DNA from: an uncultured Pseudomonadota bacterium | GTDB lineage: Bacteria > SAR324 > NAC60-12 | DNA: 8,213 nt | Assembly (NCBI GenBank): GCA_913056375.1 | Contig: CAJXNF010000108.1 | Location: 1-8,213, forward strand | Reading direction: 5' to 3' | Shown here: one piece after another, positions 1 through 6,357 of the stretch | How the letters are laid out: the number at the start of each line of letters is the position of its first letter | Numbering within the stretch: position 1 is the first letter of the stretch | Notes under the pieces: generated by a model | Database searches by the model: none | What the model saw: only the letters and a program-made list of their open reading frames with translations | What the model was told of the DNA's origin: nothing | Translations under genes and position numbers: made by a program

Positions 1-1313
1 TATTGACTAATGTTTTCTCAGAAATCAAAGTTGTTGAAAAAGAAGGCAAAAAAGAGAGCCAAACGACTGACTCCTTTAAGATAATCCCAGAACCCCGATT
101 AAACGCTCTGATTGTCATTACTGATCAGAAAAAACTCTCCCAACTCAAAAGTCTACTGGGAATGCTCGATGTTTTCCAAGAGGAAGACAGAGCCCAGAGT
201 AACTTTCGTTTGTACGCGCTAAAGCATGCAGTTGCCAAGGATATGGCTCCATTGCTACTTGAACTGACTGGAAGAATCCGTGAGATCGCCACTCAAACAG
301 AAGCTAAGAATAAAGAAACTGCAGATGATAAACCCAGCCAAGCTGTCGAAACCAGCGGGGAAATCTCCATAACCTCCGATGAGGCAACCAACTCATTATT
401 GATCTTTGCGCCCCCAGAAACCTTACCTACGCTCGAAGAAATCATCTCAAGATTGGATGTTCCACGCTTGCAGGTTTATGTCGAAGCGATGTTGATGGAA
501 ATTACTCTGACAAAGAGTCTCGATTTAGGCATAAATTGGCGTGTTGCTGGTGAAGATAATGGCCGAATCAGTACTGGAGGATTCCCTGGAACATCTCCGT
601 TTAACGCCACCACAGCTACAGCAGCTGGGCAAAATGCAGCTTTTGGGATTGTTGGGGGTGAAATCGAGTTTGGTGGCCAACAATATTTCAGTTTTGGAGC
701 TTTCATAAGGGCAACTCAGCAGGATCAAGATGTTGATATTCTTGCCAATCCTCAGATCATGATGCTGAACAATGTTTCTTCGAGTATTAATGTCACAACG
801 AACACACCTGTCTCCACAAGAACAGTAACGAACAACAATGGAGTCACCACTACCGAAACGGAATTTAAGGACATTGGTATCAAACTTACGATTAAGCCTC
901 AAATTAGCGGTGAAGATAGTATTCGTCTCGAGATTCAACAAGAATCAAGTAATATAGTGACAAGTGGGGCAACAAGTGCGCAGACAGCTATCACAACATT
1001 TAAAAGAGAGTTGAGCACTACGGTGGTAACCAGAGATAATGAGATTGTAGTGTTGGGTGGATTAATCAACGAGACTCGACGGAATTCAGCAAATTCAGTC
1101 CCAGGATTTCGAGACTTGCCTTTAATCGGGGGGCTATTTGCCAGCAGCAGTGATACGACAGACAAAACAAATCTTTTGCTTTTCATAAGGCCAAAAATTA
1201 TTCGAACCCAAGATGACCTCAGAAAAGTGACCCGAGGCGCAAAATCAAGGTATGAATCTTCAAATGCTGGAAACACAGCCGATCAGCTCATGAAAGAGAT
1301 GAACCTTGACTGA
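1..1313 (+). CDS. gspD: Type II secretion system secretin GspD, C-terminal part (5' end outside window)
   Basis: This is the outer-membrane secretin that forms the gated ring through which the type II secretion system exports folded proteins. The frame is open to the left edge. The first possible start, a TTG at base 3, falls inside the N-domains, so the true start lies upstream. Counting from that TTG, residues about 26-56 look like an N-domain (RLNALIVITD), and about 67-153 like the N3 domain (FRLYALKHA, then ITSDEATNSLLIFA) with a charged insert at about 92-118. The secretin beta-barrel spans about 157-400, with ILANPQIMMLNN, the TVVTRDNEIVVLGGLI strand and the family signature VPGFRDLPLIGGLF. 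A short polar tail of about 36 residues follows. GspD genes usually sit beside gspE/gspC; here the next gene is scpA, in 8-nt overlap. Family assignment is very secure. A type IV pilus secretin (PilQ) is less likely, given the domain pattern. Confidence 0.95.
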   Translation, partial: LTNVFSEIKVVEKEGKKESQTTDSFKIIPEPRLNALIVITDQKKLSQLKSLLGMLDVFQEEDRAQSNFRLYALKHAVAKDMAPLLLELTGRIREIATQTEAKNKETADDKPSQAVETSGEISITSDEATNSLLIFAPPETLPTLEEIISRLDVPRLQVYVEAMLMEITLTKSLDLGINWRVAGEDNGRISTGGFPGTSPFNATTATAAGQNAAFGIVGGEIEFGGQQYFSFGAFIRATQQDQDVDILANPQIMMLNNVSSSINVTTNTPVSTRTVTNNNGVTTTETEFKDIGIKLTIKPQISGEDSIRLEIQQESSNIVTSGATSAQTAITTFKRELSTTVVTRDNEIVVLGGLINETRRNSANSVPGFRDLPLIGGLFASSSDTTDKTNLLLFIRPKIIRTQDDLRKVTRGAKSRYESSNAGNTADQLMKEMNLD

Positions 1314-2136
1314 GTTGGAGACTGTTCCAGTATTGGGGATCTACCCCGATCGCGAGAAACCCCTTGAAGTTAAGATTGAAATATTTGAGGGGCCGCTTGA
1401 ACTTTTACTGCATTTGATTCGTAAGAAAAAAGTTTCAATTGATGAAGTCCGGTTGGCAGATCTAACTGCAGCTTACCTGAGTTATATCCGTGCATTACAA
1501 GCAGTTGATCTAGACATCGCTGGTGAGTTCCTAGAGATTGCGGCCACATTAATTCTTATTAAGTCTAGAACCTTGCTTCCAAGGCCACCCCTTGCGGATG
1601 AAGGTGAAGAGGGAGAAGATCCAGAGGAAATCCTGCGACGACGCTTGATGGAATATCAACGCTTTAAAGATGCAGCTTTTGCCATTGGAGCTAGGGATTG
1701 GCTAGGGAGAGATGTATTCCCACGTGGAGAGGACAATCTCGAGGAGTCTGTCGAAAAGGCAGATGAGATTAATGAAAATCAAAGTGTATCAGAGGAGGTC
1801 TCTCTCATTGATTTATTGGATTCCTTCAAACTGGTTATGCAACGGCGTCCGAAAATCCATCACCACCAAGTTGAACCGGAAAGATACCGAATTGAAGATA
1901 GAATCATTGATCTGCTAAACATGCTCCAGACCAAGGCGAGCCTCTCATATGAGAATCTCTACCCAAAATCTCATAATAGATCTCATCTTATCCTGACCTT
2001 CCTCGCAGTCTTGGAAATGCTGAAGCACCGCTTGATTCAAGTCGTACAATCAGAAACTTTTGGTCCAATTCACTGTCTTCCCCACCCAGATTTGGAAAAG
2101 ACTCTACCGATGTGGCGCCAAACTGAGCACTTGTAG
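1306..2136 (+). CDS. scpA: Segregation and condensation protein A (ScpA kleisin)
   Basis: ScpA is the kleisin subunit of the bacterial Smc-ScpAB condensin. It bridges the Smc head domains and binds ScpB, acting on the nucleoid in chromosome compaction and segregation. The 276-residue length fits the family. The N-terminal Smc-neck-binding region is clear at about 22-95 (IFEGPLELLLHLIRKKKV, then DIAGEFLEIAATLILIKSR). It is followed by an acidic linker (about 98-110 and 141-165) and a C-terminal winged helix at about 195-250 (ILTFLAVLEMLKHRLIQV). The start is taken as TTG 1306: a stop codon lies in frame two codons upstream (1300-1302), and an AAAGAG ribosome-binding-like run ends 7 nt before it. 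In-frame TTGs at 1315 and 1333 are alternatives, and the conserved domain begins only at about residue 22. The gene overlaps the gspD stop by 8 nt, which suggests translational coupling. No scpB follows it in this window, although scpB is its usual neighbour. Confidence 0.95.
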   Translation: MTELETVPVLGIYPDREKPLEVKIEIFEGPLELLLHLIRKKKVSIDEVRLADLTAAYLSYIRALQAVDLDIAGEFLEIAATLILIKSRTLLPRPPLADEGEEGEDPEEILRRRLMEYQRFKDAAFAIGARDWLGRDVFPRGEDNLEESVEKADEINENQSVSEEVSLIDLLDSFKLVMQRRPKIHHHQVEPERYRIEDRIIDLLNMLQTKASLSYENLYPKSHNRSHLILTFLAVLEMLKHRLIQVVQSETFGPIHCLPHPDLEKTLPMWRQTEHL

Positions 2137-2138
2137 TT

Positions 2139-3053
2139 ATGAAGCAGTATTGCAGTGAATATTCGCTTAATTTGAATGAGCCGATGGGAGGTACTGCTGG
2201 TCACGCAAAGCACTTCTTCTTCATTACTTGGCCAAAAACGAAGTGGGGACAAAAAGCCTTTCAAGATTCAGATGGAGATTGGACATCTCAATACTCAGAG
2301 TGGAAAGATATTCAGTCTGAAAGACATGGTGGAATTCTCACGAGGTTGATTCAGAACCCAAAGCAATCTGTCTCGGAAGGCTTAAAGATATTTGCTTATC
2401 CTGAAGGGGTTCTTTACGAAAGCATTCCAACCGAAGCAGTGTTTGAAGTATTGGAAAATCATCTCAAGGGGAGCTACAAGACATACTTACCGAAGGCTCT
2501 TTCAAGCAATAAACAGCTGTTTGTCTGCACCCATGGCAGGCATGATCAATGCTGCGCGAAATTTGGACAGCAGCTTTTCGATACCCTAAGAGAATCAATT
2601 CCCGATACAGACCCGTCTATCGAAATCTGGGAATCATCACACCTTGGTGGGCATCGCTTCGCACCAACAGTACTAGACATGCCTAGTGGTAAGATGTACG
2701 GCAGAGTAGAAACTAGTTTGATAAATGCATTACTCTACGAAGAGTTGCCCATTGAGCTTCATCGAGGAAATGTTTTTCACCCAGCTTGGCTACAAGTTGT
2801 CGAACTAGAAATCCGAAAATATCTGAAAGATCGTCAGCTGAATGGTGAAATTCAGATCACTCAAGAAGCGTTTCCAACCAAAAACTCATTTGAAGCTTAC
2901 TTCCGTTTAAAAGAAAAACCCGAAGTTAATTGGAAATTGAAACTACACCAGCAAGAATTTGGTGGTCCAAATTCTTGTAAAGAACTAAGTGCTGATAAGC
3001 CTCGCTTGCTCTGGGTCAAAGACAATATTGAGGAAATCAGGATCGACAATTAA
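2139..3053 (+). CDS. Suc_Fer/Apd1-like thioredoxin-fold [2Fe-2S] protein
   Basis: This 304-residue protein belongs to the sucrase/ferredoxin-like family, which includes yeast Apd1 and Aim32. Those proteins hold a [2Fe-2S] cluster in a thioredoxin-like fold, with two Cys and two His ligands. The N-terminal family signature is visible at about 5-38 (C5, then PMGGTAGHAKHFFFITWPK). The likely cluster site consists of C130 and C138/C139 in CTHGRHDQCC, plus H168 and H172 in the HLGGH motif (SSHLGGHRFAPTVLDMPSG). The spacing of 9 from C130 to C139 and of 4 between the two His fits the bis-histidinyl site. The C-terminal 100 residues are not recognised. No signal peptide is seen, so it is probably cytosolic. 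The physiological partner of bacterial members is not known to me; a redox or electron-transfer role is inferred. The ATG lies 2 nt after the scpA stop with no good ribosome binding site, so translation is probably coupled. Confidence 0.85.
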   Translation: MKQYCSEYSLNLNEPMGGTAGHAKHFFFITWPKTKWGQKAFQDSDGDWTSQYSEWKDIQSERHGGILTRLIQNPKQSVSEGLKIFAYPEGVLYESIPTEAVFEVLENHLKGSYKTYLPKALSSNKQLFVCTHGRHDQCCAKFGQQLFDTLRESIPDTDPSIEIWESSHLGGHRFAPTVLDMPSGKMYGRVETSLINALLYEELPIELHRGNVFHPAWLQVVELEIRKYLKDRQLNGEIQITQEAFPTKNSFEAYFRLKEKPEVNWKLKLHQQEFGGPNSCKELSADKPRLLWVKDNIEEIRIDN

Positions 3054-3057
3054 GGAG
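3052..3057 (+). promoter_or_regulatory. Ribosome binding site of fliN
   Basis: AAGGAG lies 8 nt before the fliN ATG at 3066. Its first two bases are the last two bases of the preceding gene's TAA stop codon (3051-3053). A ribosome finishing the upstream gene therefore covers this site, so termination and re-initiation are likely linked. This is the strongest Shine-Dalgarno match on the + strand of the window and fixes the fliN start. Confidence 0.85.
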
Positions 3058-3065
3058 CCCTGAAC

Positions 3066-3734
3066 ATGGCAGACATGTCCCAAGATGATTTAGATTCTAT
3101 TTTTGGGGGAGAGGAAGGTTCTGAACCGCCTCCTGCAGAAATAAGTTCTGAAGAAAATGTTGAGAACCTATTTGGGGGAGATGATGACGGAGAAAACGCC
3201 TCAGTAACCCCAGAAAGTTCTTCAGTCGATGACCTTTTTGATAGTCAAGAAGCTGAGAGCCCCAGTGTCGATTTAGGAGCAACTGATCTTGATTCATTAT
3301 CGGGAACTTCCGAAAACACAGCGACTATCAGCGGAGTCGATTTAGGCAGCTTTGGACCCTCTGGAGATTCTGCCGACCAATTGGGTGACATGGACAGCAT
3401 GCTGAACATGGTCGATGAACAGACGGGTGATGCAGAAGATGATTCACCCCCGCCCAATGTCGACGTTAATTTCCTTATGGAAATGCCTCTGACTGTCACT
3501 TTCGAAGTTGGCCGTGCAAAGATGAGCATCAGTGATTTGCTTTCTTTGGGTCAAGGTTCCGTTTTAGAATTGCACCGTTTAGTGGGGGAAGACCTTGATG
3601 TATTCGTCAATGGTAAGCTCGTTGCGCGGGGTGAAGTCGTAGTTTATAAAGAAAAATTTGGTGCAAGAATCACAGAGATTATTTCCCCAACTGACCGGGT
3701 CAAACGTATGGCAGGCATGGATCGTTATCGGTAA
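3066..3734 (+). CDS. fliN: Flagellar motor switch protein FliN, with long acidic repeat-bearing N-terminus
   Basis: FliN forms the lower C-ring of the flagellar switch with FliM and FliG, and is involved in torque switching and in docking the FliH export complex. The C-terminal SpoA/surface-presentation domain is unmistakable at about 131-208 (NVDVNFLMEMPLTVTFEVGR, SISDLLSLGQGSVLELHRLVGE, DVFVNGKLVARGEVVVYKEKFGARIT). At 222 residues the protein is far longer than the usual roughly 100-140. The extra part, residues 1-130, is acidic and of low complexity, with repeated short motifs: SQDDLDSIFGG (5-15), ENVENLFGG (30-38), SSVDDLFDS (52-60), TDLDSLSG (73-80). The first resembles the CheY-docking peptide (LSQDEIDALL-like) at the start of FliM and FliY. 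Unlike FliY, no CheC-like phosphatase domain is present. The gene is separated from any fliM or fliOPQR partner in this window. Its last 10 bases overlap the convergent helicase gene. Confidence 0.94.
   Translation: MADMSQDDLDSIFGGEEGSEPPPAEISSEENVENLFGGDDDGENASVTPESSSVDDLFDSQEAESPSVDLGATDLDSLSGTSENTATISGVDLGSFGPSGDSADQLGDMDSMLNMVDEQTGDAEDDSPPPNVDVNFLMEMPLTVTFEVGRAKMSISDLLSLGQGSVLELHRLVGEDLDVFVNGKLVARGEVVVYKEKFGARITEIISPTDRVKRMAGMDRYR
3081..3304 (+). repeat. Imperfect repeats encoding D-x-L-(D)-S/N-hydrophobic-F motifs in fliN
   Basis: The 5' half of fliN encodes at least four spaced copies of a short acidic-hydrophobic motif: DDLDSIFGG, ENVENLFGG, SVDDLFDS and TDLDSLSG, about 20-24 residues apart. 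Two DNA-level echoes are exact 11-mers. TTTGGGGGAGA occurs at 3102-3112 and 3171-3181, and GTCGATTTAGG at 3267-3277 and 3336-3346. Both pairs are 69 nt (23 codons) apart, which fits growth by duplication of a 23-codon unit followed by divergence. Similar amino-acid pieces continue to about residue 115 (VDLGSFG, DMDSMLNMVDE). Confidence 0.6.
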
Positions 3735-3739
3735 CGATC
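3720..3739. repeat. Hairpin at the convergent fliN/helicase ends
   Basis: GATCGTTA at 3720-3727 and TAACGATC at 3732-3739 form a perfect 8-bp stem around a TCGG loop. The TAA stop of fliN (3732-3734) and the TAA stop of the minus-strand helicase gene (3727-3725) pair with each other at the top of the stem. Because the repeat is read through in both directions, both proteins end in DRYR. No T-run follows on either strand, so it is not a canonical intrinsic terminator. It is the only candidate for a shared transcript end between these convergent operons. Confidence 0.75.
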
Positions 3740-5104
3740 ATAGGCTCTGTGCTGTCTTCGTCTTTGATTCACATAAAGTTCTGCCGTTCCTTTCGAAACA
3801 AGTTCATAAAGAATTGCTTCCTTATTAGGGCGTGCACGTAGGATACGTCCTAATCTTTGAACATGTTCCCTCGTACTACCACTCCCTGACACCACGATTG
3901 CCACATTGGCTTCTGGGACATCGACACCCTCGTTCAGCACCTTCGACGTCACCAAAGTGGGATAAACTCCTCCTCTAAATTTATTGAGCAGTTGGTCTCG
4001 TTCTGTTGACTTGGTGTGGTGGGTCAATACGGGTAGTAAAAATTCACGACCAATCTTGTAGGCCATTTCATTATCTTGAGTGAATAAAATCACCCTGTCC
4101 TCAATATGCTGTGCCAAGAGTTGCCAGATCTTTTGGAGTTTTGTCCCAGAAGCTTGGCTTAATTTCTTCTGAGCCAAATAAGCCTGAAAAGCCTCTCTCC
4201 CATCAATACTCCGACTGCTTTTAAACAAGAAGTTTTGCCAACCATTCGGTTCATCAAACCGAATTCTCTCTCTTCGAATAAAGTTTAGAAATATATTTCT
4301 AAACTTTTGATATTCTTCGAGTTCAGAAGGTGTGAGTTCAATTTCAATGGTTTGAACTCGATATGGCGCCAGAGTACGACCTTCCAGCTCATCAATATGG
4401 ACTTGGTAAACCAAGGGTCCACAGATTTCGTAAAGAAGAGTTTCCTTGCCATCTGACCTCTCTGGAGTTGCTGTTAGACCTAGACGAAATGGGGCTATTG
4501 AGGCTAACGCAGCATATTGAAATTGATCCCCTGGCAGGTGATGACATTCATCAAAGATTAAAAGGCCATATTGATTTCCGTAATATTCAACCTGAAGTAG
4601 TGCTGAATCATAAGTACTCACGCTGAGTTGTTCCCACTCTTTGTAGCCACCACCCACTCGACCGACCCTAATCCCAAAAAATTGCTCTAATAATCCGTGC
4701 CACTGCTGCATCAGATCAATCGTGGGTACGTGAACTAGTGTTGGACGCGACGTTTTAGAAATACACAGCATCGCCAGCATTGTTTTACCTGCTCCAGTGG
4801 GCAGAGTAACAACTCCACGCTTTCCCGATTGAATCCAGTGGTCAAGAGCTTCCTGTTGATAATTTCTTGGAGTTATTCTTTGGGAAAGATGAAGCCTAGT
4901 AGGCTCAAATTGTTTGGCATTGTCCAGAAATGGGATCCCTTCTTTATGAAGATAAAGAGCAATATCATAATAGTTGTTGGCGGGCGCACGATAAGAAAGG
5001 ACTCTTTCATCCCATTTGAGTTGGGAGAAAGTTTTTCGGAGAGTTGTTGGTAGGTTTTTAAGAAGTAGTGTCCCCCGATCGAAAAAAAGTTCGATCGGGG
5101 CCAC
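3725..5104 (-). CDS. XPB/Ssl2-like superfamily 2 DNA helicase
   Basis: This is a 459-residue ATP-dependent helicase/translocase of the XPB/Ssl2 group (COG1061 type). The N-terminal domain (about 1-75) opens with LFFDRGTLLL, as in many bacterial XPB-like proteins. The first RecA domain has a Q-type motif (RNYQQEAL, 80-87), Walker A LPTGAGKT (101-108), DECHH (185-189) and TATP (211-214). The second has a FTQDN strand (about 341-345), SKVLNEGVDVPEANVAIV (387-404) and the arginine-finger motif QRLGRILR (416-423). The RED motif of eukaryotic XPB is not evident; ERSDGKE occupies that place. No nuclease domain or nuclease gene is adjacent. Family members act in repair or transcription-linked DNA opening; the role here is unknown. 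The start is GTG 5104, 2 nt after the aminotransferase stop, with no Shine-Dalgarno, so coupled translation is likely. The gene contains strong inverted repeats at its start, middle and end. Confidence 0.9.
   Translation of the reverse strand: MAPIELFFDRGTLLLKNLPTTLRKTFSQLKWDERVLSYRAPANNYYDIALYLHKEGIPFLDNAKQFEPTRLHLSQRITPRNYQQEALDHWIQSGKRGVVTLPTGAGKTMLAMLCISKTSRPTLVHVPTIDLMQQWHGLLEQFFGIRVGRVGGGYKEWEQLSVSTYDSALLQVEYYGNQYGLLIFDECHHLPGDQFQYAALASIAPFRLGLTATPERSDGKETLLYEICGPLVYQVHIDELEGRTLAPYRVQTIEIELTPSELEEYQKFRNIFLNFIRRERIRFDEPNGWQNFLFKSSRSIDGREAFQAYLAQKKLSQASGTKLQKIWQLLAQHIEDRVILFTQDNEMAYKIGREFLLPVLTHHTKSTERDQLLNKFRGGVYPTLVTSKVLNEGVDVPEANVAIVVSGSGSTREHVQRLGRILRARPNKEAILYELVSKGTAELYVNQRRRQHRAYDRYR
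4280..4307. repeat. Perfect 28-bp palindrome inside the helicase gene
   Basis: The half-site AAAGTTTAGAAATA (4280-4293) is followed with no gap by its exact reverse complement (4294-4307), giving 14 of 14 matching pairs. On the coding (minus) strand it encodes residues about 267-275, KFRNIFLNF, in the segment linking the two RecA domains. In RNA the arms could fold into a long AT-rich stem. In DNA it could act as a cruciform or as a two-fold-symmetric binding site. No function is shown by the sequence itself. Confidence 0.85.
5073..5100. repeat. Strong hairpin at the 5' end of the helicase gene
   Basis: Arms CCCCGATCGAA (5073-5083) and TTCGATCGGGG (5090-5100) are perfect 11-bp reverse complements around a 6-nt loop. 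Read on the minus strand, the stem starts at the fifth nucleotide of the helicase coding sequence (GTG 5104) and ends at nucleotide 32, encoding PIELFFDRG. Each arm contains the self-palindrome CGATCG. The T-run on the minus strand is in the loop rather than after the stem, so this is not a standard terminator. It could reduce ribosome access to the helicase start, or slow or stop transcripts leaving the aminotransferase gene. Confidence 0.85.
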
Positions 5105-5106
5105 AA

Positions 5107-6333
5107 TCAGTTAGGTAGAATTGGTTGCTGAAGATTTTTTTCGAGGATAGCCATACCATTGCTAACATCTAAGGGAATACCATGAGTTACACATGCAGTT
5201 CCGAGGGCATACAATACTCTGAAGAGATTATGTGCTCTACACTGTTCCCCCATCTGCCCAATGCGAACGATATCTAAGCCAAATGCTCCAGAAATTTCGA
5301 CTTGGAACATATCCACCATCGATTTTCTAATTTTCGCACTGTCGACACCATCGGGCAGCTTTATAGCAACTACAGAGTTCAATCTGTAACTTTCTGGAAT
5401 GAACAATTCCAAACCCATTGCTTCAATTCCAGCTTGCAAAGCCTTTGAACTCACTAGATGTCGTTGAAAACGCTCCGGCAATGTCTCGTCACAAATCTGC
5501 CGAAGTGCCTCGTGCAAGGCTAAAATTCCCGGAACTGGGGCAGTATAGTGATATTGTTGATGTCCCCAGAATTTTTGGGACCGTAGGGCATCAAAACACC
5601 AGTGTGGTTGACGAACTGATCTTTTCTCAATAAATTTCCAAGCATCTTCAGAAAAGGCAATCACAGACACACCCGGTATGGAAGAAAGACCTTTTTGCCC
5701 CCCCGAGATCGCTGCGTCCAACCCCCACTGATCCATCTCCATGGGCATTGTTGTTAGAGTGCAGACAGTGTCTCCTATCACCATTGCCCCATTTTCTTTG
5801 GCAATCCTGGCTATTTCAGCAAAATCAACAGTCTTGACTCCACAAGACGTTTCCCCCTGAACCATTGTTAAAACATCATATTTCTTTTTCTTGAAGGCTT
5901 CTTCGACCATCTCTGCGTTAATTGGCCTAGCATCTGATCGTTCAATGTAGTCCACCTCGGCCCCAACACCTTCGGCCATTTCTCCCATTCGACCGCTGAA
6001 AGTACCTACTTTTAAAACGAGTACTCTACGCCCCGGCCAAAGTAAGTTCGTAATAGCCATTTCAATCGATGCCGAGGCTGGGCCTGACACTCCCATGATT
6101 TTTGTACTCTTCGTTTGGTAAGCGTACGCTGCCATTACTTTCAGATTCTTGATGACTCGGTCCATCGTTTCACCAAGGTGATTAATCACTACCCCATTCG
6201 CTCTAGAAACCGCATGGGATATCGGAACTGGTCCAGCCCCCATCAGCAGTAAGGGTTCATTTGGTAAAATATTTGACAATGGCTCAGTAACAGGAGGCTT
6301 GATCAAACTGTCCTGATTAAATCCAGAATTCAT
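5107..6333 (-). CDS. Class V PLP-dependent aminotransferase (alanine/serine-glyoxylate aminotransferase type)
   Basis: This 408-residue fold-type I PLP enzyme resembles alanine-glyoxylate and serine-glyoxylate aminotransferases, which move an amino group to glyoxylate in the cytosol. The PLP Schiff-base lysine is K214 in SGGQKGLSSIPGV. D188 in VIGDTV is the expected partner of the pyridine nitrogen. SGPASASIE (83-91) is the phosphate-binding loop, QGETSCGV (159-166) is a family motif, and HYTAPVPGILALHEAL (262-277) is the conserved partner-subunit segment. R357 in VRIGQMG should bind the substrate carboxylate. An approximately 25-residue leader precedes the core LLLMGAGPVPI. The exact substrate pair cannot be read; ureidoglycine-glyoxylate or phosphonate-type relatives remain possible. 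ATG 6333 is supported by AAGGTG 4 nt upstream. The gene starts 24 nt after the 112-codon gene and ends 2 nt before the helicase, so it is probably co-transcribed with both. Confidence 0.9.
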   Translation of the reverse strand: MNSGFNQDSLIKPPVTEPLSNILPNEPLLLMGAGPVPISHAVSRANGVVINHLGETMDRVIKNLKVMAAYAYQTKSTKIMGVSGPASASIEMAITNLLWPGRRVLVLKVGTFSGRMGEMAEGVGAEVDYIERSDARPINAEMVEEAFKKKKYDVLTMVQGETSCGVKTVDFAEIARIAKENGAMVIGDTVCTLTTMPMEMDQWGLDAAISGGQKGLSSIPGVSVIAFSEDAWKFIEKRSVRQPHWCFDALRSQKFWGHQQYHYTAPVPGILALHEALRQICDETLPERFQRHLVSSKALQAGIEAMGLELFIPESYRLNSVVAIKLPDGVDSAKIRKSMVDMFQVEISGAFGLDIVRIGQMGEQCRAHNLFRVLYALGTACVTHGIPLDVSNGMAILEKNLQQPILPN

Positions 6334-6337
6334 TTCA

Positions 6338-6343
6338 CACCTT
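6338..6343 (-). promoter_or_regulatory. Ribosome binding site of the aminotransferase gene
   Basis: On the minus strand AAGGTG lies 4 nt before the ATG at 6333, a five-of-six match to AAGGAG. It supports this start and independent loading of ribosomes, in contrast to the neighbouring small genes, which have no clear site. Confidence 0.65.
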
Positions 6344-6357
6344 GTTCAAAAAACGAT

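Noticed and set aside
525..941. Antisense open frame of 138 codons opposite gspD
   Set aside because: It lies wholly opposite the conserved secretin domain, has no recognisable motif and is Cys/Arg-rich as expected for a frame shadow.
2990..3065. Possible flagellar (sigma-54 or sigma-28) promoter before fliN
   Set aside because: No GG-N10-GC or TAAA/GCCGATAA pair could be found upstream of the start; only the ribosome binding site is supported.
3724..3735. CCGATAA on the minus strand, like the sigma-28 -10 element
   Set aside because: No TAAA-type -35 element lies at about 15 nt upstream, and the site is explained by the terminal hairpin at the end of two converging genes.
5073..5100. Rho-independent terminator for the aminotransferase gene
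   Set aside because: The stem is strong, but the T-run is in the loop and no T-run follows the stem on either strand. The stem also lies within conserved helicase codons, so it is reported only as a hairpin.
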